A stretch of DNA of 7,562 bases, taken from positions 1 to 7,562 of the forward strand of contig JAQVMI010000081.1 in assembly GCA_028703735.1 (NCBI GenBank). The letters are read 5' to 3'. Below, in pieces: positions 1 through 6,748 of this stretch (position 1 is the stretch's first letter; each line of letters begins with the position of its first letter). Both the position numbers and the translations under genes were made by a program. The DNA comes from Candidatus Cloacimonadota bacterium (GTDB lineage Bacteria > Cloacimonadota > Cloacimonadia > Cloacimonadales > Cloacimonadaceae). The notes under the pieces are model-generated. The model searched no databases and was not told the origin of the DNA. It saw only the letters and a list, made by a program, of their open reading frames with translations.

Positions 1-1221
1 GCACTATCTGCCTTTTTCTCATCCTCGGAAACAGCATTGTTCTCACTTTCCAGGATATATCTTAAAAAGTTAGAAAACAGCCGAAGTGTAAGCGAAAAAA
101 GAATACTAAAATTACTGAAGAAACCCAGACATCTGTTAATCACGCTGCTTTTGGGCAATACTTTTGTGAATATGGCAATCTCATCTTTTGGATTGCTTCT
201 TGCACTGCAAGTGGCTGAAAAAAGTGGATATAGCCAATCCTTGGTGGTAACTATTCAGATTATTGTTACCACTATCCTGATTCTGTTTTTCGGTGAGATT
301 ATTCCCAAACTGATTGCTTTATCCAAAGCTGATAGTTTAAGCAAAATAATCAGTTTCCCGCTTTATATTGTCCAATTCCTGCTGTATCCTATAGTCTGGT
401 GCTTGGAAAGAATTAGCTTTTTGATCTCCAATAAACCTGCAGTAGATAGACATTTGGGAGCTCAGATTACTCATGAGGAATTTCATAGTCTAATTCAATC
501 TGAAAGCAGTAGCCGTAGCTTGGAAGAACACGAAAAGCGAATGCTTGTAGGTTTGTTTCGCTTTCGTGAAGCAGAAATAAAGGAAATCTATGTTCCACGT
601 GTAAAAATCACTGCCATAGAGGAAAACCAAAGTCTGGAAGAATTGAAGGATCTTATCGTGGGTAGTGGCTATTCCAGAATACCGGTGTTTTGTGAAAGCA
701 TCGATGATATCATAGGCATTATCTATGTGAAAGATTTGCTGTTATTTCCCGAAAAGAAAACTATAAAAGAATTCATCCGTCCTGTGTGGTTCGTTACCGA
801 AAACATGAAAGTTCAAAGCCTGCTAAACCAGTTTAAACAAAAAAAACTACAAGTGGCTGTTGTGGTGGATGAATATGGCGGAACCAGCGGAATAATATCT
901 CTGGAAGATATCCTGGAAGAAATTGTAGGGGAAATAAGAGATGAATACGACATGGACGAAACACCCGAATTGATCAAGAAAGACGATAATAACTACATCC
1001 TGAACGGAAATTTTGGAGTCCGGCAATTCAATCAGGAGTTTTCTACAGATATCTCTGTAGATGATTATGACAATTTAGCTGAATTTCTGCTGGCTCATTT
1101 TAATCATGTTCCCTCTGTTGGTGAATGCTATCGTTTGGATTCAAGAACGGAATTCACCGTGATGGACAGCGACGAAAAAAGCATAAAACAGATTCAACTA
1201 ACCTTGCACAAAGAGGGCTAA
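1..1221 (+). CDS. CNNM/CorC-family membrane protein (DUF21-CBS pair-CorC_HlyC), 5' partial
   Basis: Inner-membrane protein of the family annotated as hemolysin C, CorC, or GldE in gliding Bacteroidetes; characterised relatives are linked to Mg2+/divalent cation transport. The frame is open from base 1 and reads ALSAFFSSSETALFSLS, the typical start of a DUF21 domain, so the true start lies upstream. The TTG at 37 is internal to this motif and is not the start. In the 406 visible residues: DUF21 with hydrophobic segments at about 43-70, 80-105 and 115-142, including the GN..VN stretch (about 51-57) and the family FGEIIPK motif (97-103); then a CBS pair (about 197-315), with VVVDEYGGTSGI in the second CBS; then a CorC_HlyC domain (about 325-402). 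Family length is usually about 420-450 residues, so little is missing. The stop at 1219-1221 is 2 nt from the next gene. The family is certain; the substrate is unknown, and haemolytic activity should not be inferred from the name. Confidence 0.95.
   Translation, partial: ALSAFFSSSETALFSLSRIYLKKLENSRSVSEKRILKLLKKPRHLLITLLLGNTFVNMAISSFGLLLALQVAEKSGYSQSLVVTIQIIVTTILILFFGEIIPKLIALSKADSLSKIISFPLYIVQFLLYPIVWCLERISFLISNKPAVDRHLGAQITHEEFHSLIQSESSSRSLEEHEKRMLVGLFRFREAEIKEIYVPRVKITAIEENQSLEELKDLIVGSGYSRIPVFCESIDDIIGIIYVKDLLLFPEKKTIKEFIRPVWFVTENMKVQSLLNQFKQKKLQVAVVVDEYGGTSGIISLEDILEEIVGEIRDEYDMDETPELIKKDDNNYILNGNFGVRQFNQEFSTDISVDDYDNLAEFLLAHFNHVPSVGECYRLDSRTEFTVMDSDEKSIKQIQLTLHKEG
1211..1217 (+). promoter_or_regulatory. 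Shine-Dalgarno site that supports the CTG start at 1224
   Basis: AAGAGGG lies in the last codons of the upstream gene, 6 nt before CTG 1224. It is among the best purine-rich ribosome-binding matches in the window. It has no correctly spaced ATG, GTG or TTG in the downstream frame: the next ATG, at 1248, is 30 nt away. Its position is the main reason for choosing the CTG start. Confidence 0.55.
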
Positions 1222-1223
1222 GC

Positions 1224-1925
1224 CTGAAACACTTATTTGTTATTCTTATGCTCTTTAGCAGCTATCTATATGCTTACAAGGCAGAATATTATGTTAAATC
1301 CATGGGTATAAAGGTTTCGTATATCAGCATCTCGAACGATATTGAGGCAGGTTTGCTGGAGTTTAAAACTCATTCACTAAAAACCAGCAGATTATTCCCG
1401 CAGCTAAACAATACTTATCGCATAGAATATGATGATCAGCTTCGCCCTATTTTGGCAAGCCGAACGATAAACCAAAAGAATCTAAATGAAACTATTACAG
1501 TGGAGTACAATCACCCGGCTCTTTCTGCAAAAATGATACGCAGCTCTGCAACAGTGAATGAGCTCTACCCCATTGTGAATAACATCAGAGATGTATTCTC
1601 TTTCTTAAATTTTGTCTCTTCCGGTAAAGCATCTGCCGGGGTTTATCCTATTGATGGAAATGGAGTTTTGTTTTTGGCTAAAGTGATTCCTGCTGATACA
1701 GAAATGGTAAAAACAAGCATCGGAAATTACAAAGCTAAAAGGTATGATATAAGCTTTTCTAATACTACCGGCATAAAAATGCCTTATTTGGATATGGTTA
1801 CGAACAATATGCTAAATGAGAATACCAAGCTTAGCTTATGGGTTAGTAATAAAATCCCGGTAAAAGCTTATGTTCGTAAAAAAGGATTATCCATGGTTTG
1901 GGAACTTGTGAGTATTCAGAATTGA
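1224..1925 (+). CDS. Secreted DUF3108-like protein (probable CTG start)
   Basis: Probable periplasmic or outer-membrane-associated protein of unknown function, 233 residues from CTG 1224. From that codon it begins MKHLFVILMLFSSYLYA, a short basic n-region and hydrophobic core ending in a plausible signal peptidase I site after A17. ATG 1248 would remove the basic n-region. ATG 1125 would overlap the upstream gene by 97 nt and add a charged, unrelated leader. The mature part resembles DUF3108 proteins: an early Y.V...G segment, a central 'D..SFLNFV' stretch (about 122-134), a 'V.TSIGNYKAKRYDI' segment, and a C-terminal 'LSLWVSNKIPVKAYV' followed by a short strand. These proteins are predicted to be mainly beta. 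It overlaps the VanZ-like gene by 4 nt. The family assignment is from remembered pattern, not a search; the role is unknown. Confidence 0.75.
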   Translation: MKHLFVILMLFSSYLYAYKAEYYVKSMGIKVSYISISNDIEAGLLEFKTHSLKTSRLFPQLNNTYRIEYDDQLRPILASRTINQKNLNETITVEYNHPALSAKMIRSSATVNELYPIVNNIRDVFSFLNFVSSGKASAGVYPIDGNGVLFLAKVIPADTEMVKTSIGNYKAKRYDISFSNTTGIKMPYLDMVTNNMLNENTKLSLWVSNKIPVKAYVRKKGLSMVWELVSIQN

Positions 1926-2272
1926 AGTTTTGGCGTAGTATATACCCAGGATTAATTTGGCTTTGCGTAATTTGGGCGTTATCCTCTCTACCATCAAGAA
2001 ACATGCCGGAAATTAATATCTTCAGTGGTGATAAAATTGCTCATATAGCTGTTTATACCCTGCTGGGAATTCTGTTTAATCCATGGTTAAAAAGCAAAAG
2101 GCTTCCCTTTTATAAACAATTCTTATTTTATGCTACTCTGTTATTATTGGCTGCTTTGGACGAATACCACCAGAATTTTATACTCGGAAGATCAGTATCT
2201 GTATATGATCTGATGGCTAATGCCTTGGGTTTAAGCATAGCCTTTGTTGCCGGAAGATGGGACACCAAATGA
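1922..2272 (+). CDS. VanZ-like small integral membrane protein
   Basis: 116-residue protein if it starts at TTG 1922, which overlaps the previous stop in the sequence TTGA. An in-frame TTG at 1898 would add eight polar residues (MGTCEYSE) and a longer overlap, and is less likely. About four hydrophobic segments are visible: roughly 8-23, 41-55, 66-79 and 97-111. VanZ-family residues are all present: DK..H at 37-41 with Y45, DE..Q at 80-84, GR at 89-90, D96 and N100 followed by G103. VanZ gives low-level teicoplanin resistance in Enterococcus, but most homologues, including short stand-alone ones such as this, have no known function. The neighbouring cell-wall genes suggest an envelope role; resistance should not be inferred. 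The start codon is less certain than the family. Confidence 0.85.
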   Translation: MKFWRSIYPGLIWLCVIWALSSLPSRNMPEINIFSGDKIAHIAVYTLLGILFNPWLKSKRLPFYKQFLFYATLLLLAALDEYHQNFILGRSVSVYDLMANALGLSIAFVAGRWDTK

Positions 2273-2985
2273 TTGTGGTAAAAGATCTTTGTGTAAGCCT
2301 TAATCAACGCCTAATACTTAGCGATGTAAGTTTTAACCTTAATGATGGACACAATCTGGTGATACTTGGAAGAAGCGGTAGTGGAAAAACAGTTCTGATT
2401 AAGAGCTTGCTTGGCATCTACGAACCCGATAGCGGCTCTGTAACAATTGATGGAATAGATGTGCATAGCGGAAGTGTGGCGCAGAAGCAAGAGCTGAAAA
2501 AACGTTTTGCTATGGTTTTTCAAAACGCTGCTCTATTAGATTCCTTCACAGTGTTTCAAAATATTGCCCTACCGCTATATGAAAGGGAAGATTTCTCTGC
2601 TGATTCTGTGAAGGATAAAGTAGTAAACAGCTTATCGTTAGTTGGTTTGGAAAACACAGTGGATCTATATCCAGCCCAATTGAGTGGAGGGATGAGAAAG
2701 CGGATTGGGATTGCCAGAGCCTTGGTGTATGATCCGGATTACATAATCTTTGATGAACCGGTATCAGGTTTAGATCCAATAACTGCCAAAGAGATTTTAT
2801 ACTACATTGCCAAGATTATTGCTACTGCCAAATCAACAGTTATCACCATTACACACGAAGTTAGCAGCCTTAGCCTAATAGGTGATAGAGTGCTTTTCCT
2901 GGATACAGGAAAGGTCATATTTGAGGGTGGAATTGCAGAATTGCAGCAAAGCAAAGATTCATTTTTGCAAAGGTACATCTCATGA
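2269..2985 (+). CDS. MlaF-like ABC transporter ATP-binding protein
   Basis: Cytoplasmic ATPase, 238 residues from ATG 2269, which overlaps the previous stop as ATGA. An ATG at 2257 would add only MGHQ. All ABC motifs are intact: Walker A GRSGSGKT (34-41), Q-loop Q85, signature LSGGM (138-142), Walker B ending D162-E163, D-loop SGLDP (166-170) and switch H196. The text around the Q-loop (MVFQNAALLDSFTV, then NIALPL) and LSGGMRKRIGIARAL are typical of the MlaF/Ttg2A group, which powers phospholipid transport across the cell envelope together with the permease MlaE and the lipid-binding MlaD. No mlaE or mlaD lies in the window; the next gene is a Gx-family membrane protein overlapping by 4 nt. 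The partner permease is either elsewhere in the genome or unconventional. The subfamily call is strong; the transported substrate is inferred. Confidence 0.92.
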   Translation: MIVVKDLCVSLNQRLILSDVSFNLNDGHNLVILGRSGSGKTVLIKSLLGIYEPDSGSVTIDGIDVHSGSVAQKQELKKRFAMVFQNAALLDSFTVFQNIALPLYEREDFSADSVKDKVVNSLSLVGLENTVDLYPAQLSGGMRKRIGIARALVYDPDYIIFDEPVSGLDPITAKEILYYIAKIIATAKSTVITITHEVSSLSLIGDRVLFLDTGKVIFEGGIAELQQSKDSFLQRYIS

Positions 2986-3500
2986 TGGTTCTTCCAGAAA
3001 ACAAACTGCTCAATCTGGCTTTTTTAACTGCCGCTGCTGCATCGGTTTATATATTGGAGAGCTTATTTATGAGAACCCTTCCTTTTCCATTTCTAAGGGT
3101 TGGCTTTTCAAACATTGTGATCCTGTATTTAATCTATAAGAATCAGGCTTTTAATTCAATAATAGTGAATGTAAGCAAAACCCTGATTGGTGGACTTGTT
3201 ACCTTAACACTGTTAAGCCCATCCACTATTCTATCTTTGGCAGGTGGTTTTGCAGCTATTATAGCTATGCTGCTTGCCCGATGGCTAAAGCTGGGTTTAA
3301 GTATCTATGGCGTTAGTGTAATTGGAGCTATAGCTCATAACCTGATACAGTTAGTTCTGGTGCATCGTATTTTGATACAAAGTGATAGTGTTTTTATGTT
3401 GACACCATATCTAATCTCAATTGGCTTGCTTAGCGGATGCATAATTGCATACGTAACTCTATATATAGATGAGAAAATAGTAGTATTCTCGAAAGAATAG
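2982..3500 (+). CDS. Gx transporter family membrane protein ('heptaprenyl diphosphate synthase component I' family)
   Basis: Highly hydrophobic 172-residue protein with about five membrane segments. It starts at ATG 2982 (ATGA overlap with the previous stop); AAAGG at 2969-2973 is 8 nt upstream. A second ATG at 2985 is equally possible. Family marks are E26 in the first segment, LRVGFSN (38-44, equivalent to the usual K.G..N), SLAGG (85-89), GVSVIGAIAHNLIQL (110-124), and a P..L...GLLSG segment near the C-terminus. Pfam calls this family Hpre_diP_synt_I and places it in a clan with vitamin-transporter S-components, so 'heptaprenyl diphosphate synthase' is probably a misleading name. In other bacteria it often sits beside FMN-binding, NusG-domain II or prenyl synthase genes; none is seen here. 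It lies between an MlaF-like ATPase and a class A PBP. Substrate unknown. Confidence 0.85.
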   Translation: MMVLPENKLLNLAFLTAAAASVYILESLFMRTLPFPFLRVGFSNIVILYLIYKNQAFNSIIVNVSKTLIGGLVTLTLLSPSTILSLAGGFAAIIAMLLARWLKLGLSIYGVSVIGAIAHNLIQLVLVHRILIQSDSVFMLTPYLISIGLLSGCIIAYVTLYIDEKIVVFSKE

Positions 3501-3503
3501 GAA

Positions 3504-5573
3504 ATGAAAAAGATAACAAAAGAAAAGCTCATAAAGATTAGCACTATTTCGTGGTTCACCTTGTGTATATTACTTGGTATCTTTGTAGGTGCGTTGTGGT
3601 TTTACAGAGATGGCTTGCCTCCCATCAGCGAACTTCGGAACTTCACCTTAAGGTCTGGCTCGGAAGTGTATGATGCTAATGGTAAGATGGTTTATCTATT
3701 TGCTTTTGAAAAGCGAAAACTGGTTTCCTTAAAAGAACTACCACCCTATTTGGTAGATGCTTTGCTAATTACAGAAGATAAACACTTTTATCACCATTTC
3801 GGGATAGATATTATCGGTAATATACGCGCTATTATAATTGATGTAATTCGCATGGATTTCTCTCAGGGTGCCAGCACAATTACTCAACAAATGGCAAGGA
3901 ATATGTTTCTTACTTTGGATAAACAGGTTTCGCGAAAGATGAAAGAAATTATCATGGCAATTAGAATAGAACGCGAATTCACCAAAGATGAGATCTTGGA
4001 AATCTACTTTAATAAGATATTTTGGGGTGGGCAAATACACGGAGTGGAAACTGCCTCATTGTATTATTTTGGGAAGCATGCCAGAGACCTTACCCTGGCA
4101 GAATCAGCTTCTTTAGTCGGTATGATTCAGCGCCCCAATTACTACAGTCCGGTTAAACATCCGGATCGCTTAATTGAACGCCGGAACATGATTCTTAAAA
4201 GGATGCTAAAAGCTAAAAAGATAGAGCTGGAAGATTATGAAATTGCCGTAAATGCCAAAATAAGTAGTGAAACAAGTTCCATGCGTCAGTATGCCTCAGA
4301 TTATTTTATAGAACATATAAGGCTATATCTTGAAAGAAAATATGGTACCGAAAAACTGTTTGAGGGTGGTTTACGTATCTATACTACTTTAGATCAGGAC
4401 TTGACGGTTTATGCAGATTCTGTATTGAATAATTATCTCACCAACGTAGAAAAAGGTTATAACTCTGGGGTACGTTATGACAAGGTTGCCCCGGGAAGTG
4501 TGGATATAAACACAAAATACCTTCAGGGTGGTCTAGTGCTGATGGAGAATTCCACCGGTTATGTTAAAGCCATGATCGGAGGTAGAAATTTTGCTCATAG
4601 CAAGTTTAACCGGATGACTCAAGCAAAGAGGCAGCCCGGTAGCTCTATAAAACCAATTTATTACACTGCCGCTGTTGAAAGAGGTTACACTCCCTCTACA
4701 GTTATCAAGGACGCACCAATAAGCCTTACAGGTGGAGATGGAAAAGCATGGACACCTCAAAACTTTAGCCGTAAGTATTATGGCTTTACCCGCATGAGAA
4801 CAGCCCTTACACATTCATATAACGTTTGGGCAGTTAAAACCGTGATGGATATCGGATTAGATGTAGTGAATGATGCTTTTAAACGATTTGGGCTAAATGC
4901 CAAAGCAGATGATCTATCAGCAGCTCTTGGTGCCTATGAGGTTACACCTATTAACCTTATTTCTGCTTACACTGCATTTCCTAATGGCGGATTTCGAACC
5001 AAGCCTGTGTTCATTATGAAAGTAGAAGATATGGATGGGAAGATTTTGGAAAAATCAAGAAGTATCAAATCTAAAGTTACATCAGAGCAAGTAGCGTTTA
5101 TCATGACATCCTTATTGCAATCTGTAGTCAGTTCTGGAACCGGTGCAGCCGCCAGACGTAATTACCTATGGCAGGCAGCAGGTAAAACCGGAACCTCCAG
5201 TGACAATCGTGATGCATGGTTCATTGGCTTTAACAGAGAATTCACTTTGGGAATCTGGAATGGTTTTGATAACAACGCTGCAATTTCTGCCAGTGCTGTT
5301 TGTGCGCCAATATGGGGTAAGATTATGACCAAGGCTATCAGGCTGCAGAACAAGGGTAGGTATCCCAGAACCGATGATCCCAGATACAGCTTCAGCATCC
5401 CCGAAGGCATAGTGAAAAAAACCATAAATCCAACCTCAGGATTCGTTAGCTCCAGTGGCTTGGAAGAATATTTTATCGAAACGAATGTTCCTCCTGCTTT
5501 GGAGGACACCCTCCGCTTCAACTTCTCCCCTACCCGTTGGGGCTATCGGGATGAATTAGAGCTGTCGAATTGA
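3504..5573 (+). CDS. Class A penicillin-binding protein (PBP1A-like, GT51 + transpeptidase)
   Basis: Bifunctional peptidoglycan synthase, 689 residues, anchored by one N-terminal helix (about 13-34) with the catalytic part in the periplasm. It polymerises lipid II into glycan strands and cross-links them. GT51 domain (about 55-235): catalytic Glu in TEDKHFYHHFGID (E91-D92), GASTITQQMARN (from 122), RKMKE (144-148, second Glu E148), then EILEIYFNKIFWG. Transpeptidase domain (about 338-615): SSIK with nucleophile S380 and K383, SYN at 438-440, and KTGTS from K561. All catalytic residues are present, so both activities are expected. It is shorter than E. coli PBP1A (850 residues): the stretch between the domains is only about 100 residues and there is no long C-terminal tail, so a separate OB-fold insert is probably absent. 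It begins 3 nt after the previous stop; AGGA lies almost against the ATG, with a weak GAAAG 8 nt upstream. It overlaps the next gene by 1 nt. Confidence 0.96.
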   Translation: MKKITKEKLIKISTISWFTLCILLGIFVGALWFYRDGLPPISELRNFTLRSGSEVYDANGKMVYLFAFEKRKLVSLKELPPYLVDALLITEDKHFYHHFGIDIIGNIRAIIIDVIRMDFSQGASTITQQMARNMFLTLDKQVSRKMKEIIMAIRIEREFTKDEILEIYFNKIFWGGQIHGVETASLYYFGKHARDLTLAESASLVGMIQRPNYYSPVKHPDRLIERRNMILKRMLKAKKIELEDYEIAVNAKISSETSSMRQYASDYFIEHIRLYLERKYGTEKLFEGGLRIYTTLDQDLTVYADSVLNNYLTNVEKGYNSGVRYDKVAPGSVDINTKYLQGGLVLMENSTGYVKAMIGGRNFAHSKFNRMTQAKRQPGSSIKPIYYTAAVERGYTPSTVIKDAPISLTGGDGKAWTPQNFSRKYYGFTRMRTALTHSYNVWAVKTVMDIGLDVVNDAFKRFGLNAKADDLSAALGAYEVTPINLISAYTAFPNGGFRTKPVFIMKVEDMDGKILEKSRSIKSKVTSEQVAFIMTSLLQSVVSSGTGAAARRNYLWQAAGKTGTSSDNRDAWFIGFNREFTLGIWNGFDNNAAISASAVCAPIWGKIMTKAIRLQNKGRYPRTDDPRYSFSIPEGIVKKTINPTSGFVSSSGLEEYFIETNVPPALEDTLRFNFSPTRWGYRDELELSN

Positions 5574-6748
5574 TGACTATCAAAACGATACTTTTTTACA
5601 TTCTCTGCTTGATGGTTTCCACCGGATTTGTTACCTACATCAGCTTTTGTATAAGGTTTTGGTTCGGCTACAAGACCCTTAAGCCAAAGATCAGTTTTAA
5701 AAAGCGCACTGTTAGCGTTATTATAGTTGCCCGCAACGAAGCAGGGAATCTTGCTGATCTGTTTCTATGCCTGTTAAATCAGGATTACTCCAAGAATCTT
5801 TATGAAGTTATTTTGGCAGATGATGATTCCTCCGATGATACCAATAAGGTTGTGGAGAAATTTGTAAGTGCCGGCTTGAACCTGCGCTACATAAAAGTTT
5901 TGGGACGTGAAAACGTTATTTCACCCAAAAAACAAGCACTGGAAAAAGCTATCTCTATGGCAGAGGGCGAGATAATCCTTACCACCGATGCAGATTGTAT
6001 ATTACCTGTTACCTGGATTAGCTCCATGATTTCATTGTTTACCGACGATGTTTCCATGGTTGCAGGATATTCTCGCACATTAATTCCTAATTGGGATAGA
6101 GCCAGCATTCTCCACAAATATGAACACCTGGATTTTGCACTAACCTACATGGTTATGGCTGGAGGATACACCCTGGGGAAAAGCTGGGCATGCATAGGTC
6201 AAAACCTGGCATACACCCGTTCCGCATATATGGATGTGGGTGGTTTTGCTTCCATACGGCATCTTATCTCTGGCGATGATGTAAACTTGATGCAACTAAT
6301 GCGACGCAAGGGACACAAAATCGTTTTTAACTTCTTGCCCAGCAGCTTTGTTTTTACTCGTGCCATATTGTCTTGGCAGAAATTGATAAATCAGCGAAGC
6401 AGATGGGCGTCAAACATGAAATATCAGCTAAAGTTTAATGCCGAATTCTTTTTTATCCTTCTCTCCATGGCTTTCATGTATTGGGGGGGGATGGTTATGC
6501 TATTTTTCAGTATTAAACTGGGGCTGATAATCTTAGCTTTCCGAATCCTGATAGAAAACATTATGGCAAGTTATGCCCGGGGAAGCTTTGGGGTTACAGC
6601 AAAAATGATGCGCTTCTACCCCATTTGGTTGGTAATCCAAACCTTTTTCCTGGTATTCACTATGGTTTTAGGTCAGTTCAATCTATTCGTTTGGCATGGT
6701 AAAAAGCCATACAAGAAGGGGAATAATGATGCAAATAGTAATCTTTGA
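5573..6748 (+). CDS. Membrane-anchored family 2 glycosyltransferase
   Basis: Inverting GT-A glycosyltransferase of 391 residues that should act on the cytoplasmic face of the inner membrane. The start chosen is ATG 5573, overlapping the PBP stop as TGATG; a TTG at 5570 would add one residue. No good ribosome site is seen, so reinitiation after the PBP is likely. Order: N-terminal membrane helix (about 5-27); GT2 core with SVIIVARNEAGNL (48-60), the nucleotide-binding DDDSSDDT (83-90), metal-binding DAD (139-141), base-region GDD (234-236) and QRSRW (274-278); then C-terminal hydrophobic segments (about 292-327 and 349-372) and a basic tail. Q..RW is typical of processive or chitin/cellulose-synthase-like GT2 enzymes but also occurs in lipid glycosyltransferases. 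Donor and acceptor cannot be read from the sequence. The following GlmU-like gene suggests a UDP-HexNAc-related donor (inference). A run of eight Gs lies in codons 304-306. Confidence 0.93.
   Translation: MTIKTILFYILCLMVSTGFVTYISFCIRFWFGYKTLKPKISFKKRTVSVIIVARNEAGNLADLFLCLLNQDYSKNLYEVILADDDSSDDTNKVVEKFVSAGLNLRYIKVLGRENVISPKKQALEKAISMAEGEIILTTDADCILPVTWISSMISLFTDDVSMVAGYSRTLIPNWDRASILHKYEHLDFALTYMVMAGGYTLGKSWACIGQNLAYTRSAYMDVGGFASIRHLISGDDVNLMQLMRRKGHKIVFNFLPSSFVFTRAILSWQKLINQRSRWASNMKYQLKFNAEFFFILLSMAFMYWGGMVMLFFSIKLGLIILAFRILIENIMASYARGSFGVTAKMMRFYPIWLVIQTFFLVFTMVLGQFNLFVWHGKKPYKKGNNDANSNL
6483..6490 (+). repeat. G8 homopolymer tract inside the glycosyltransferase gene
   Basis: Eight consecutive G bases encode the end of W304 plus G305 and G306, at the first C-terminal membrane segment. 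It is the only G run of this length I noticed in this AT-rich window. Loss or gain of one G would shift the frame and remove the C-terminal membrane part. Such tracts can vary by slippage, but they can also be sequencing or assembly errors. Here the frame is intact through the tract. Confidence 0.9.
6716..6721 (+). promoter_or_regulatory. Ribosome-binding site for the GlmU-like gene
   Basis: AAGGGG (within AGAAGGGG) sits inside the end of the glycosyltransferase gene, 7 nt before ATG 6729 and 4 nt before ATG 6726. The spacing favours 6729 as the start codon, giving an N-terminus of MQIVIFDD. Confidence 0.6.

Noticed and set aside
37..39. TTG 37 as the start of the first gene
   Set aside because: The frame is open to base 1, and the upstream residues complete the DUF21 motif AFFS.SETAL, so the gene is truncated by the window.
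838..846. Slippery A AAA AAA sequence in the first gene as a programmed -1 frameshift
   Set aside because: The A8 run fits a slippery heptamer in frame, but the protein is full-length and family-like through it. I see no stimulatory structure and no reason for a frameshift product.
1042..1061. Inverted repeat TCTACAG-6 nt-CTGTAGA
   Set aside because: A perfect 7-bp stem with a 6-nt loop, but it lies inside the CorC_HlyC coding region about 160 nt before the stop, has no T-run, and no gene boundary is nearby. Probably chance.
1..1221. Haemolysin/toxin function for the first gene
   Set aside because: The name is historical. The DUF21-CBS-CorC_HlyC architecture points to a membrane ion-transport or regulatory protein.
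1125..1223. Start of the DUF3108-like gene at ATG 1125
   Set aside because: It would overlap the CorC-like domain by 97 nt and place a lysine/arginine-rich stretch before the signal peptide. CTG 1224 explains the N-terminus better.
2257..2268. ATG 2257 as the start of the ABC ATPase
   Set aside because: GGAAG abuts it with no spacing, and it adds only four residues. ATG 2269 makes the ATGA overlap seen again at 2982.
1922..2272. Glycopeptide-resistance gene vanZ
   Set aside because: Only the family motifs match. No other van genes are present and the context is a biosynthetic envelope operon in a probable Gram-negative.
5162..5521. A 119-codon open frame on the minus strand
   Set aside because: It lies wholly within the transpeptidase domain of the PBP, whose KTG motif is encoded here on the + strand. 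Its translation resembles no known family and has no ribosome site. The other minus-strand frames are shadows for the same reason.
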